Notes under the pieces: model-generated
What the model saw: only the letters and a program-made list of their open reading frames with translations
Told to the model about the DNA's origin: nothing
Databases searched by the model: none
IMG/VR virus record: IMGVR_UViG_3300034198_009439
Coordinates: 37,736-101,735 of that record
Source of the DNA: a virus
Strand: one strand, 5' to 3'
DNA length: 64,000 bases
Made by a program: the position numbers and the translations under genes
Shown: in pieces, positions 32,815-41,534 of the stretch
Layout of the letters: every line of letters begins with the position of its first letter
How positions within the stretch are numbered: the stretch's first letter is position 1

Positions 32815-34427
32815 GTTATGTGGATGCCATCTTCGACAGAGAGCGTGATACAATTCACGTTGTAGAACGTTCGCCCACCGGCAAACGTGTATATCAGCAG
32901 TATCCTGCCAATTATGTTTTTTATTATGATGACCCCAAGGGCAAGCATCGTAGTGTAAATCTTGATCCAGTCAGCAGATTCAGCAGTCGCAAGCGCGGTG
33001 AGTTCATGAAAGAACTCAAGATTCACAGTGGCAAGCGTACATATGAAAGCGATTTGAATCCAATATTCAGATGCTTGGCTGACAATTATTTGGACGCAGA
33101 GTCTCCGCGACTACATATCTGCGTTTTTGACATTGAAACAGACTTCAATCCTGATCGTGGATTCGCTCCTACTACTGATCCATTCAACCCAGTAACCGCA
33201 ATCTCGTTGTACTTGGATTGGTTGGGACAGTTAATAACACTGTGTATTCCGCCAAAACATATGTCGCAGGAAACTGCTGCTGAAATAGCAGGTCAGTTTG
33301 ATAACACTTTTGTGTTTGAAAATGAAACTGATATGTTCAATGTGTTTTTTGAGTTGATTGATGACGCTGATGTACTAACTGGCTGGAACAGTAGTGGATA
33401 CGATATTCCCTATATGGTCAATCGTGTTACTCGTGTAATGAGTAAGGATGATACACGCAGATTCTGTTTGCTAAATCAACTGCCAAAGCTACGCAAGTAT
33501 GTTATGTTTGATCAAGAACAGGAAACGTATGATCTAAGTGGTCGCATTCATATGGACTACTTGGAGCTATACAAGAAGTATAACTATGAAAGTCGTCATA
33601 GTTATAAGCTTGATTTCATTGGTGAAATGGAAGTAGGAGAGAAGAAAGTTCAGTATGAAGGAACTCTAGATCAACTGTACAACAAAGATTGGCGCAAGTT
33701 CTTAGAGTACAATCGTCAAGACACACTGTTGCTATTCAAGATTCATGACAAGCTAAAGTTCTTGGATCTTGCCAATAGCATCGCGCATCAAAATACCGTA
33801 TTGCTACAAACTGTCATGGGCAGTGTGGCAATGATTGAACAAGCCGTTATTAATGAAGCTCACGCTCGTGGGTTAGTAGTACCAGACAAAAGGAAAGTAA
33901 ATGAAGACACAGAACCAAAAGCAGCCGGTGCCTATGTTGCTACGCCCAAGCGGGGCATGCACGAGTGGATCGCGGCGGTTGACATCAACAGTCTCTACCC
34001 ATCAGCTATCCGCGCTCTTAACATGGCCCCGGAAACCATTATTGGGCAACTCAGACCAACACTCACAGACAAGTACATCAGTGACAAAACATCTGCTGGC
34101 GTAGAATTCGCACACGCGTGGGAAGGTTTGTTCGGCACACTGGAATACACTAGTGTGATGAATCAAGAGCGTGGCACTATGATTACCATTGATTGGGAGC
34201 GTGGTGGCAGTGAAACTGCCAGTGCGGCTGAGATTTGGAAGCTAATCTTTGACAGCAATCAACCCTGGATGATCAGTGCCAACGGAACAATATTCACTTA
34301 TGAGCGAGAGGGTATCATTCCTGGTCTACTCACCAAGTGGTACACTGAGCGTAAAGAAATTCAAAAGCAACTCAAAGAGGCCTCAAGCGTTATTTATGGA
34401 ATTGAATTGCCAAAAGACATGTTATGA
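32811..34427 (+). CDS. 43: Family B DNA polymerase, N-terminal fragment (exonuclease and palm motif A)
   Basis: 538 residues, first part of a T4 gp43-type polymerase broken into three reading frames. The 3'-5' exonuclease motifs are Exo I VFDIETDF (Asp107, Glu109), Exo II TGWNSSGYDIPYMVNR and Exo III EYNRQDTLLL. Polymerase motif A is AAVDINSLYPSAIRALN near residue 395. The frame ends at LPKDML, just after the fingers start (WYTERKEIQKQLKE), where an antisense homing endonuclease gene has been inserted. No intein-like sequence is present at this end, so this fragment probably works as a separate subunit with the product of the other two fragments. Split gp43 genes are known in some T4-like phages. 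Confidence 0.9.
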   Translation: MSYVDAIFDRERDTIHVVERSPTGKRVYQQYPANYVFYYDDPKGKHRSVNLDPVSRFSSRKRGEFMKELKIHSGKRTYESDLNPIFRCLADNYLDAESPRLHICVFDIETDFNPDRGFAPTTDPFNPVTAISLYLDWLGQLITLCIPPKHMSQETAAEIAGQFDNTFVFENETDMFNVFFELIDDADVLTGWNSSGYDIPYMVNRVTRVMSKDDTRRFCLLNQLPKLRKYVMFDQEQETYDLSGRIHMDYLELYKKYNYESRHSYKLDFIGEMEVGEKKVQYEGTLDQLYNKDWRKFLEYNRQDTLLLFKIHDKLKFLDLANSIAHQNTVLLQTVMGSVAMIEQAVINEAHARGLVVPDKRKVNEDTEPKAAGAYVATPKRGMHEWIAAVDINSLYPSAIRALNMAPETIIGQLRPTLTDKYISDKTSAGVEFAHAWEGLFGTLEYTSVMNQERGTMITIDWERGGSETASAAEIWKLIFDSNQPWMISANGTIFTYEREGIIPGLLTKWYTERKEIQKQLKEASSVIYGIELPKDML

Positions 34428-35291
34428 CTTCAATCTTCTTCTGATAACTTCATCACTCCATTGATTGATTGTATTAGAATCTTCAAAGATTAGATTGAAG
34501 TTTAGCTCAGTGTCGCTAAGTCTTAGTATGTTATAACCTAACTCTCTTGCAGAATTAGTTTTTAACAAGTCTCTGTTTATTTGTTTTGGTTTAGAATGCC
34601 AGAACTCGCCGTCAACTTCTATTAATAGATTCAATGATGGAATATAAAAATCAAAAACCCATGAGCATTTTTCTGCGACTACTATGAATTGTGAAATATA
34701 TTCAATATTATTTTTCAATAAAAACTCAGCGCATTCAAGTTCTATAGAGGTGAATGATGATTTAGTTTTGTTGGTTGAAAGATACGCTGATCTTTTCAGG
34801 GAGCGATTCATTCTCTGTTCGTTCGTTAAATTTAGAAGACGACCTTTATTATGATGTCCATTTTTACCATTTGAGTTTCCCATCATGAGCTTTGATCTTG
34901 CCAAGCGTTGTTCTACTGTCCATTTTGGCGGTCTCCATCCGTTTTCCAAACGAGCCTTCATGTTTTCTTTTGATATTTCTGCCATATTTATTTTGTATTC
35001 TTCGGTATGTGACCCCCATGATTTACCTGTTCTTGATTCCGAAAGTTTCTTTTTGTGCTCTTCGGATTTTGGTCTGTCAGTCAGAGCAATAATAACCTTG
35101 TTTTTACTTTCTTCATTATGCATGGGATTAGCTTCGCGAAATGCTTTGCCGTATGAGTGTCTTAGCTCTGAGCTAATAGTCTCTGCGTCTGGATAAAGTG
35201 ATGAATATTCTGTGGTAGTCAAATCATGTGTGTTGAGATGAGTTCCAGTAATTCTTTTAAAAAGTTTTTTACAAATTTCACAAGTTATCAT
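34422..35291 (-). CDS. Homing endonuclease (NUMOD3 plus Vsr/EDxHD-type), antisense in the polymerase gene
   Basis: 289 residues on the minus strand between polymerase fragments one and two; its 3' end overlaps the first fragment by 6 nt. The N-terminus CEICKKLF...THLNTH is a Cys2-His2-like zinc finger. The middle has a NUMOD3-type DNA-binding motif (KSEEHKKKLSESRTGKSWG). The C-terminal ~100 residues resemble very-short-patch-repair-like nucleases of the EDxHD homing family: FDFYIPSLNLLIEVDGEFWH, then ARELGYNILRLSDTEL. CTAAATA on the minus strand about 10 nt upstream could be its own late promoter. It would spread itself into uninterrupted polymerase genes. Confidence 0.8.
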   Translation of the reverse strand: MITCEICKKLFKRITGTHLNTHDLTTTEYSSLYPDAETISSELRHSYGKAFREANPMHNEESKNKVIIALTDRPKSEEHKKKLSESRTGKSWGSHTEEYKINMAEISKENMKARLENGWRPPKWTVEQRLARSKLMMGNSNGKNGHHNKGRLLNLTNEQRMNRSLKRSAYLSTNKTKSSFTSIELECAEFLLKNNIEYISQFIVVAEKCSWVFDFYIPSLNLLIEVDGEFWHSKPKQINRDLLKTNSARELGYNILRLSDTELNFNLIFEDSNTINQWSDEVIRRRLKS

Positions 35292-35332
35292 TTTTAATTC
35301 TTATTTAGTAAAGCTCCATAAATATATTTATC

Positions 35333-36061
35333 ATGAATCTACAAAATTTTAATTTATCCACGGTTAAGAATTTCATAGACGCTAGAGACACAAATGGTCT
35401 AAAAACATATATCTCTGAGTTCGGCCTAGAAATTAGAGAAGGTAAAATTTTGCCAATGACAGAACATTTAGCAGCATGGCAAAATTTACACGATTTTTAT
35501 GACAAGCGTCAGTTAGTTCGTAAGATTTTATTAAATTCGGCATACGGTGCCCTTCTCAATACACACATGCGATTCTACGACATTCGTATTGGTCAGAGTA
35601 CTACGCTCAATGGTCGTCAAATCGTCAAGCACATGAGTGCTCACTTGAATGAGCAAATTGCTGGTGAATACGATCACAACGGAGAAGCAATCGTGTACGG
35701 GGATAGTGTAACCGCGGACACGATCATTCGTACTGATACAGGATCTATTACTATCGAGAAACTATTCAATATGTCATTAGAAAAATGTATCAGTGATGAT
35801 AAAGAATATGGGGTATGGAATGATGCAAAGGTGCTGGGGTTCAACTCAGAAACTATGGAGCCTATAACAGCAAAAATTTCATATGTCATGAGACATAAAA
35901 CAAAGAAAAAATTATATAGAATTACCACCGAAAACGGTAAACAAGTAACGGTCACCGAAGATCACAGTCTAATTGTAGATAGAGATGGATTTTTAGTTGA
36001 ATGTAAACCTACCGATATTAGAGACACTGACTTAATCATCACTTTTGATCCTTCTGCATAA
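35333..36061 (+). CDS. 43: DNA polymerase middle fragment fused to split-intein N-half
   Basis: 242 residues. Residues ~1-124 continue the polymerase: motif B KRQLVRKILLNSAYGALLN and the strand ending IVYGD. At nt 35705, Ser1 opens the N-terminal half of an intein (118 residues: SVTADTIIRTDTG as block A, VTVTEDHSLIV as block B with the Thr-x-x-His pattern). It stops without a C-terminal half. The matching half starts at 37026. Trans-splicing would rebuild YGD-TDS, the catalytic motif C. ATAAATA lies 8 nt before the ATG. Insertion at the YGD/TDS site is a known hot spot for polymerase inteins. Confidence 0.85.
   Translation: MNLQNFNLSTVKNFIDARDTNGLKTYISEFGLEIREGKILPMTEHLAAWQNLHDFYDKRQLVRKILLNSAYGALLNTHMRFYDIRIGQSTTLNGRQIVKHMSAHLNEQIAGEYDHNGEAIVYGDSVTADTIIRTDTGSITIEKLFNMSLEKCISDDKEYGVWNDAKVLGFNSETMEPITAKISYVMRHKTKKKLYRITTENGKQVTVTEDHSLIVDRDGFLVECKPTDIRDTDLIITFDPSA
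35705..36061 (+). other. Split intein, N-terminal half
   Basis: Runs from the Ser codon after Tyr-Gly-Asp to the stop codon and contains Hint blocks A and B. It is separated from the C-half by a homing endonuclease gene of about 960 nt. Confidence 0.8.
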
Positions 36062-36064
36062 ATA
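36058..36064 (+). promoter_or_regulatory. Possible late promoter ATAAATA
   Basis: Overlaps the stop of the intein N-half and lies 26 nt before the homing endonuclease ATG at 36091. Confidence 0.35.
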
Positions 36065-36090
36065 ATCTATGGAGATAGAAGTATCAGCAT

Positions 36091-37050
36091 ATGATTAAAT
36101 GTTTAGAATGCGGATTTGAGTCCAGCAGACTTCAATGGACTCATTTCAAATATAAGTGTACCGGACGTTTTCAAAATGGAACGGAATATTTGAAGGCGTA
36201 TCCGCATGCAAAAGTAGTTGATACTGAGTTGGCTTCTAAAACTACACTAACAAAATCAAAATTCATTGAAAAATATGGTGAAAAAGAAGGAATTGAAAAA
36301 TGGGATGCTTATAGAAATAAGCAAGCGTACTCAAATTCCTTTGAGTACAAACAACAAAAATATGGGTGGACTCAACAGCAATTTGATGAATATAACTCAA
36401 ATAGAGCGGTGACGTTAGAAAAGTGTATCCAGCGACACGGAGAGAACGAGGGCGTTCATGTATGGAATGAATATGTTCAAAAGCAAGCATATACAAAAAC
36501 GCAAGCATACTTTATTGAGAAATATGGAGAAAAAATAGGAACAGAAAAATTTTCTCAAGTAAATTTTCTGAAAAGTGCAGCCGTAAATCCCAAAACTATG
36601 GCAGAGGTAAAAAACATATCGGTTGACGACGCTGTTGATATTATTCTTAACAGAAAGAATATGTTCAGATATACGTCAAATCTAGAAAAGGAATTTGTAG
36701 AGAAACTAGAACATCGCATTGGCCCAATGCAACATACGAGCGTCAATAAACCATATGGAAAATGGTCAACGTTGCTGAATTCATACGTGGTATTTGATGT
36801 AAAACATAATGATTGTGTGATAGAATTCAACGGAGATTACTGGCATTGTAATCCAAAGTTATACGAATCGATTGATACTGGCCCTGGAAATAAAACAGCT
36901 CAAGAAATTTGGGATAGGGATGCTAAAAAAATTCAAACAGCGAGAAATCTTGGATTTAGAGTACTGACTGTGTGGGAATCAGATTACATAAAGAACAAAC
37001 AAAAAATTATAGAAGAGGTGATTGAATGGATGCTGAATGGACAAAAGTAA
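36091..37050 (+). CDS. Homing endonuclease (Vsr/EDxHD-type) between split-intein halves
   Basis: 319 residues. The N-terminus CLECGFE...TH is a short zinc-finger-like motif similar to that of the antisense endonuclease. Three repeats follow (FIEKYGEKEGIEKWDAYRNK, CIQRHGENEGVHVWNEYVQK, FIEKYGEKIGTEKF), likely DNA-binding modules. The nuclease domain has CVIEFNGDYWHCNP, IWDRDAKK and LGFRVLTVWE. The gene sits exactly between the two intein halves and overlaps the start of the C-half by 25 nt. This layout matches the fractured-gene arrangement described for split inteins in uncultured phages. Confidence 0.85.
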   Translation: MIKCLECGFESSRLQWTHFKYKCTGRFQNGTEYLKAYPHAKVVDTELASKTTLTKSKFIEKYGEKEGIEKWDAYRNKQAYSNSFEYKQQKYGWTQQQFDEYNSNRAVTLEKCIQRHGENEGVHVWNEYVQKQAYTKTQAYFIEKYGEKIGTEKFSQVNFLKSAAVNPKTMAEVKNISVDDAVDIILNRKNMFRYTSNLEKEFVEKLEHRIGPMQHTSVNKPYGKWSTLLNSYVVFDVKHNDCVIEFNGDYWHCNPKLYESIDTGPGNKTAQEIWDRDAKKIQTARNLGFRVLTVWESDYIKNKQKIIEEVIEWMLNGQK

Positions 37051-37151
37051 GTAAAATTGAATGCTTGGGTGAAGTAGATGACTATGTGTATGATATAAGC
37101 ATAGAGAATCAAGACCCATTCTTTTTTGCCAATGATATTTTGGTTCATAAT
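37026..37151 (+). other. Split intein, C-terminal half
   Basis: Encodes 42 residues ending FANDILVHN, with the terminal His-Asn pair needed for Asn cyclisation. The next residue is Thr, a usable +1 nucleophile, so splicing is expected to be active. Confidence 0.8.
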
Positions 37152-38015
37152 ACAGATAGCTGCTATTTCAGTGCATATCCTACTCTCAAGCAGGATATTG
37201 ACAGCCGCAAGATTGAGTGGAATAAAGACGTAGCTATTCAGTTATACGATCAAATAGCAGAGAATACCAATGCCAGTTTCCCACAGTTTATGGAACGAGC
37301 GTTTCACTGTCCACGAAAGAATGGCGCTATTATCAAAGCCGGGCGTGAATTGGTAGCTGATCGTGGAATCTTTATGACCAAGAAGCGCTATGCTGTTAAC
37401 ATCTATGACAAAGAGGGTAAGCGACTAGACGTTAACGGTAAACGTGGTAAGATCAAGGCTATGGGTCTTGATCTAAAACGCGCAGACACTCCAAAATACA
37501 TACAAAACTTTTTGTTTGATATTTTGGAAGATGTACTCGCTGGCGTCAGTCGCGTCGAGATTGTCGAGAAAATTAAAGCATTCAAAATAAATCTGGAACA
37601 ACAGCCTGCTTGGACAAAGGGCAGTCCCAAGGGAGTTAATAAGCTAACCTGGTATGGCGAACAGCAAGAAAAGGCTGATAAAAAAATCAATATGCCAGGG
37701 CACGTTCGCGCTAGTTTAAATTGGAATTACTTGAGAACTTTGAACAATGATACGTACAGTCAAAAAATAGTTGACGGTATGAAAATCGTAGTATGTAAGT
37801 TAAAAGATAATTTACTAGGAATGACCAGTATTGCGTATCCAACTGATGAGCTAAGACTGCCTTCTTGGTTCTTGGAACTTCCTTTTGATGATCGTGGTAT
37901 GGTTCAAACTCTTATTGATGAAAAGATAGAAAATTTATTGGGAGTGTTAAAGTGGAACATATCCAAAGACATTAATACCAGTAGCACTTTTAATTCATTA
38001 TTTACATTTTCTTAA
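37026..38015 (+). CDS. 43: Split-intein C-half fused to DNA polymerase C-terminal fragment
   Basis: 329 residues. The first 42 are the intein C-half. The C-extein starts at TDSCYFSAYP, which completes polymerase motif C (YGD-TDS). Downstream come the KKRYAVNIYD (KKRY) motif and the thumb region with WTKGSPKGVNKLT, as in T4-type gp43. Exteins of the three fragments sum to about 950 residues, close to the T4 polymerase (898). Together with the middle fragment it should yield one polypeptide after trans-splicing, which then pairs with the N-terminal fragment. Confidence 0.87.
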   Translation: MDAEWTKVSKIECLGEVDDYVYDISIENQDPFFFANDILVHNTDSCYFSAYPTLKQDIDSRKIEWNKDVAIQLYDQIAENTNASFPQFMERAFHCPRKNGAIIKAGRELVADRGIFMTKKRYAVNIYDKEGKRLDVNGKRGKIKAMGLDLKRADTPKYIQNFLFDILEDVLAGVSRVEIVEKIKAFKINLEQQPAWTKGSPKGVNKLTWYGEQQEKADKKINMPGHVRASLNWNYLRTLNNDTYSQKIVDGMKIVVCKLKDNLLGMTSIAYPTDELRLPSWFLELPFDDRGMVQTLIDEKIENLLGVLKWNISKDINTSSTFNSLFTFS

Positions 38016-38032
38016 TTTGGCAACATAAGCTA

Positions 38033-38062
38033 TTGACATTCTCTATATTAAAGAATTAGAAT
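38033..38062 (+). promoter_or_regulatory. Sigma70-like promoter for the clamp gene
   Basis: TTGACA at 38033-38038 and TTAGAA at 38057-38062 with an 18-bp spacer, followed by an AAGGA ribosome binding site. It allows clamp expression independent of the fractured polymerase operon. Confidence 0.45.
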
Positions 38063-38083
38063 TACACAACACAAGGAAAAATT

Positions 38084-38812
38084 ATGCGTGATTACTTAGA
38101 TGATATTATTCAACACACTTGTAGCCTAGGCAACATTGATTTAATCAAAATCGTTGGCGATCAAAAAGAAACTCTGATCAAATCTATCACTGAAGATAGG
38201 TTTGTAATACTGAACGGTAAGTTTAAAATCCCCAATACTCAATTTGCGGGTGTATTTGGTATGCCTAACTTGACAAAACTAAAAACAATTTTGGGGTTTG
38301 ACGAGTACGACGAACACGCTACTATTCAAATGACACATCAGCAACAAAATGGAATCGCGATTCCTGCTGCTATTCACTTTGAAACCAAAAACAACGACTT
38401 CATCAACGATTATCGTTTAATGGGTCAAGCAATCGTAGAAGATAAAATTCGCGATGTAAAGTTTCAGGGCGCTACTTGGAGCGTTGACTTTGAGCCAAAA
38501 GTAGCAAGTGTAATTAGGCTTAAGAAGCAAGCGCAAGCTAATAGTGAAGAAACGCTGTTCACAGTAAAAACCGAAAATGGTAATCTAAAGCTGTTTTTTG
38601 GTAATATGAGCACTCATAGTGGTAACTTTATTTTTGAAAGCAATGTTTCCGGGGCTTTAAATCGCAGCTGGCAGTGGCCCATTCGTCCGTTTCTATCAAT
38701 ACTGGATTTGCTAGGCGACAAGCGAGTTTATATTAGCGATCAGGGTGCCATGAGAATCACCGTTGATAGCGGCTTAATTGATTACGAATATTTGCTACCA
38801 GCACAGGCTTAA
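38084..38812 (+). CDS. 45: Sliding clamp (T4 gp45-like)
   Basis: 242 residues, close to T4 gp45 (228). The C-terminal part (SWQWPIRPFLSILDLLGDKRVYISDQGAMRITVDSGLIDYEYLLPA) has the layout of the gp45/PCNA fold, with the final strand ending in a Leu-Pro-Ala motif. The clamp tethers the polymerase to DNA and, in T4, also links late transcription by gp55 to replication. It lies right after the polymerase. No clamp-loader genes are in this window. Confidence 0.75.
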   Translation: MRDYLDDIIQHTCSLGNIDLIKIVGDQKETLIKSITEDRFVILNGKFKIPNTQFAGVFGMPNLTKLKTILGFDEYDEHATIQMTHQQQNGIAIPAAIHFETKNNDFINDYRLMGQAIVEDKIRDVKFQGATWSVDFEPKVASVIRLKKQAQANSEETLFTVKTENGNLKLFFGNMSTHSGNFIFESNVSGALNRSWQWPIRPFLSILDLLGDKRVYISDQGAMRITVDSGLIDYEYLLPAQA

Positions 38813-38815
38813 CAA

Positions 38816-39172
38816 ATGATTAAAAATATTCAATCCACGAGTAATCATCTTGCGATCAATACTAATCCTGCTTCGTATGTATCAGCCAATCCTAACTCTG
38901 GCGCACTGAGATTTAATACTATCACTCAAACACTTGAAGTATTTGATGGATATAATTGGATATCTTTTTCGTCATACACAACGATTGATCTAACTGTCAC
39001 AGCACAATCTGCTATAGATTGGGCAATTAAAAAGATGACTCGTGAGCAAGAATATGCTATACTAGCATCACAATACAGTTCTGTACAAGACGCTCTTGAC
39101 AATTTGGTCAAGGCACAAGAGCGTCTTGATATCATTGTAGCCTTGACCAAAAAAGAGGAAAGTCATGCTTGA
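38816..39172 (+). CDS. Hypothetical protein with a structural-type motif
   Basis: 118 residues, starting 3 nt after the clamp gene. The segment GALRFNTITQTLEVFDGYNWISF resembles motifs in phage fibre and head-decoration proteins. The C-terminal half is a helical region (YAILASQYSSVQDALDNLVKAQERL) with coiled-coil character. It overlaps the next gene by 8 nt. A virion role is likely, but the position is unusual. Confidence 0.55.
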   Translation: MIKNIQSTSNHLAINTNPASYVSANPNSGALRFNTITQTLEVFDGYNWISFSSYTTIDLTVTAQSAIDWAIKKMTREQEYAILASQYSSVQDALDNLVKAQERLDIIVALTKKEESHA

Positions 39173-39383
39173 AAATCGTATTAAACATTTAGAGCAAATT
39201 CATCGCGATCTTGATAATAAAATCACTGATCTAGATAAAAATCATCCGCACGTTGATGAAACTCATCTTCACGAGATGAAAAAACAACGTCTCTCTGTTA
39301 GAGATGAGTTGAGTAATCTGCGCCGCAAGCTATTTGAAATGACCAGTGGTCGTGAAACTGAAAACTGGGCAGATGAACGATAA
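39165..39383 (+). CDS. DUF465/YdcH-like small helical protein
   Basis: 72 residues. The pattern LEQIHRDLDNKITDLDKNHPHVDETHLHEMKKQRLSVRDELSNL fits the DUF465 helical-hairpin family (LE..H..LD..I..L......L..LKK..L...DE). Function of the family is unknown. Confidence 0.6.
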   Translation: MLENRIKHLEQIHRDLDNKITDLDKNHPHVDETHLHEMKKQRLSVRDELSNLRRKLFEMTSGRETENWADER

Positions 39384-39747
39384 CACTATTATGTTTGAAG
39401 CTAACAGAAAAGCGGCTAATTACGAGCGCACAATTAGAGTTTTGCGCAGTAGCAGACGCAGCGTATCAGTGTCTCATAAACTAGACAACGTTGATGTTTT
39501 TGTTAAGATTGAATCAAAGAGCAATGATCAATTTGACTTTGACGATATAAAGAAAACAATCAATACAGTGTTTAACGAATTAGACTTTTCAGTAGCTACA
39601 ATAATGGAACGAACTGACGCTCTGTTTGTTTTGCTTAGCGAACAATACCATGACAATAAAATTAGCATCACCGTCACTGATAATGATGGGTGCGGACTAA
39701 CGACCAACTATTACAACAGTATCCCTCAACAACTTATTAAGATTTAA
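39373..39747 (+). CDS. Hypothetical protein
   Basis: 124 residues; start chosen at 39373, which overlaps the DUF465 gene by 11 nt. Beta-rich in the first half (VSVSHKLDNVDVFVKIES) and followed by a C-terminal segment with GCGLTTNYYN. Family not recognised. Confidence 0.55.
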   Translation: MNDNTIMFEANRKAANYERTIRVLRSSRRSVSVSHKLDNVDVFVKIESKSNDQFDFDDIKKTINTVFNELDFSVATIMERTDALFVLLSEQYHDNKISITVTDNDGCGLTTNYYNSIPQQLIKI

Positions 39748-39757
39748 AGGAAAAAAT

Positions 39758-39967
39758 ATGATCAATCAACTAAGCAAGATTTTTGAAGACCTAGAAAAGT
39801 ACCGTGATTTTTGCGTAGAATACGGATATCGTTTTGACGAATCCACTCTTTACAATATGCGTAATTATGCTTTTCAGCAATTTATGAAATACTCGGGCGG
39901 AAAGCACGCCAAAAATATGTGGGCAGAAGACGCCAAGCGATACGAAAGTGCGTTAAACAGCTTCTAA
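39758..39967 (+). CDS. Hypothetical small protein
   Basis: 69 residues preceded by AAAGGA. Helical, with conserved-looking aromatic residues (YRDFCVEYGYRFDESTLYNMRNYAF). Part of the run of small genes downstream of the clamp. Family not recognised. Confidence 0.55.
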   Translation: MINQLSKIFEDLEKYRDFCVEYGYRFDESTLYNMRNYAFQQFMKYSGGKHAKNMWAEDAKRYESALNSF

Positions 39968-39968
39968 C

Positions 39969-40232
39969 ATGTCAATCGTCGCAGAATTTCCTGCGAAGAA
40001 GCTTGAGCCCTGGCACGCTATGTTCCGGGGCTCAGTTGCTGATTCAGTAACAGTAATGAAAGCCGCCCGAAATTATGGAAAACATATTGTTGACTGTGGT
40101 TACGCCAAACAATTCAAGATCATTGGGTTAGATCATGAAGACATAGTTATCGTTCACTGTATTCCTCACACTGATTCTATAAATTTATTGGATTATTGGA
40201 AACAAGTTGAAATTGACACAAATACGGTTTAA
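39969..40232 (+). CDS. Hypothetical small protein
   Basis: 87 residues, starting 2 nt after the previous stop. A mixed alpha/beta pattern (VMKAARNYGKHIVDCGYAKQ, IVIVHCIPH). Family not recognised. Confidence 0.5.
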   Translation: MSIVAEFPAKKLEPWHAMFRGSVADSVTVMKAARNYGKHIVDCGYAKQFKIIGLDHEDIVIVHCIPHTDSINLLDYWKQVEIDTNTV

Positions 40233-40262
40233 TGATACTATACAACACACAAACAACTACAC

Positions 40263-41297
40263 ATGGCTTCTATGATCAAACGACTTGGATTTGCGTGCAA
40301 ATGGATTGATCGTCCAGATCAATGCGATGGCATCAAACCAAAAGATGACTGTGCCAAGTACAATACTGGCACTACTACTCGCGCCTGGATGAATCGTCAA
40401 TCACGATCAACTGCCGAGGACAAACTGTGGACTCTGATGAAAGCCAATATTGAGTCAGTGCGTTTGCTGGTAGATAGAGTTAGTAAGTTGGACCCAGCAT
40501 TGCGTATGGTTCGTTTGTCATCGGAAATTTTGCCGCTGTACACTGAGCAAGATTGGAAATATTTCTATCGTCAATCTGATGTTGTTGCTTATATGGAGCG
40601 ACACTTTGCTGTCATTGGTGAAATTGCCAGACAGCATAATGTTCGTTTGAGTTTTCACCCTGGACAATTTACAGTACTGGCTTCCGAGAATCCAGAGATT
40701 GTTAACAACAGTGTTGAGGAGTTTGAGTATCACGCTGATATGATGCGTATGATGGGCTACGGAAAAACCTTCCAAGACTTTAAAGTCAACGTCCACATCA
40801 GTGGTAGGCTCGGCCCGCAGGGCATCAGAATGGCTTACTCCCGTCTCAGTCCAGAAGCAAGAAACTGTATCACCATTGAGAACGAGGAAAACAGTTGGGG
40901 ATTGGATGACTGCCTCACGCTAGGTGATCTACTGCCAATCGTGTTGGATATTCATCATCATTTTTGTCGTGAAGGTGAATACATTGAAGCAAATGATTCT
41001 CGCATTCAAAGAGTTATTGATAGTTGGCGTGGGGTGCGTCCTGTTATTCACTACAGTCAATCTAGAGAAGAGTATCTGGTTGGACACTCAACTGATGTAC
41101 GTCCTGATCGTAATTCCTTGATTTCCGTCGGCATCGGCAAACAAAAGCTACGAGCGCACAGTGATTTCTATCACAATAATGCTTGTAATGATTGGGCACT
41201 TACACACTGGGACTGGGCTGACATGATGTGCGAGTCAAAAGCAAAATGCTTAGCGAGCTTCAAACTACATGAATATGCTAAGTCTAAAGGACTATGA
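40263..41297 (+). CDS. uvdE: UV damage endonuclease (UvdE family)
   Basis: 344 residues, TIM-barrel type. Characteristic segments are KRLGFACKW at the start, MVRLSSEILPLY, VRLSFHPGQFTVLASE, NVHISGR, ITIENEENSWGLDD, VLDIHHHFC and VIHYSQSR; the His, Glu and Asp residues in these strands are the metal ligands of the family. UvdE nicks DNA 5' of UV photoproducts. In T4 this task is done by the unrelated DenV glycosylase, so this phage uses another repair route. No good ribosome binding site is seen; a second Met four codons in is possible. Confidence 0.88.
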   Translation: MASMIKRLGFACKWIDRPDQCDGIKPKDDCAKYNTGTTTRAWMNRQSRSTAEDKLWTLMKANIESVRLLVDRVSKLDPALRMVRLSSEILPLYTEQDWKYFYRQSDVVAYMERHFAVIGEIARQHNVRLSFHPGQFTVLASENPEIVNNSVEEFEYHADMMRMMGYGKTFQDFKVNVHISGRLGPQGIRMAYSRLSPEARNCITIENEENSWGLDDCLTLGDLLPIVLDIHHHFCREGEYIEANDSRIQRVIDSWRGVRPVIHYSQSREEYLVGHSTDVRPDRNSLISVGIGKQKLRAHSDFYHNNACNDWALTHWDWADMMCESKAKCLASFKLHEYAKSKGL

Positions 41298-41329
41298 CAG
41301 AGTACGAAACAATGTGATATGGAGAGAGT

Positions 41330-41521
41330 ATGTGGCGTGGTACTATTGATTGGCGTTATAGATTTTGTTGGTTCCCAAAACGATGCGCTATCACGGGAAA
41401 ACAATTATGGCTTAAAATGGCATACTGTGGATATCGTATGATCACTGAACCAGATAACCCCATAGTAGAATATTGTTGGCATGACGCTGACGAACATTTG
41501 ATTTGGTTGCTTAAGAACTAA
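41330..41521 (+). CDS. Hypothetical small Trp/Cys-rich protein
   Basis: 63 residues with a clear GGAGAG ribosome binding site. The sequence RYRFCWFPKRCAITGKQLWLKMAYCGYRM and HDADEHLIWLL is rich in aromatic residues and has three Cys. The pattern suggests a conserved phage gene rather than chance coding, but I cannot name the family. Confidence 0.55.
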   Translation: MWRGTIDWRYRFCWFPKRCAITGKQLWLKMAYCGYRMITEPDNPIVEYCWHDADEHLIWLLKN

Positions 41522-41528
41522 ATAAATA
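41518..41528 (+). promoter_or_regulatory. Late promoter motifs CTAAATA/ATAAATA
   Basis: CTAAATA and ATAAATA overlap and end 6 nt before the ATG at 41535. The spacing equals that at 26937. Confidence 0.5.
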
Positions 41529-41534
41529 CATATT

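Noticed and set aside
35333-36061. Reading the 242-residue frame as a complete independent gene
   Set aside because: Its first half continues the polymerase and its second half is an intein N-half that stops without a C-half; the matching C-half is at 37026.
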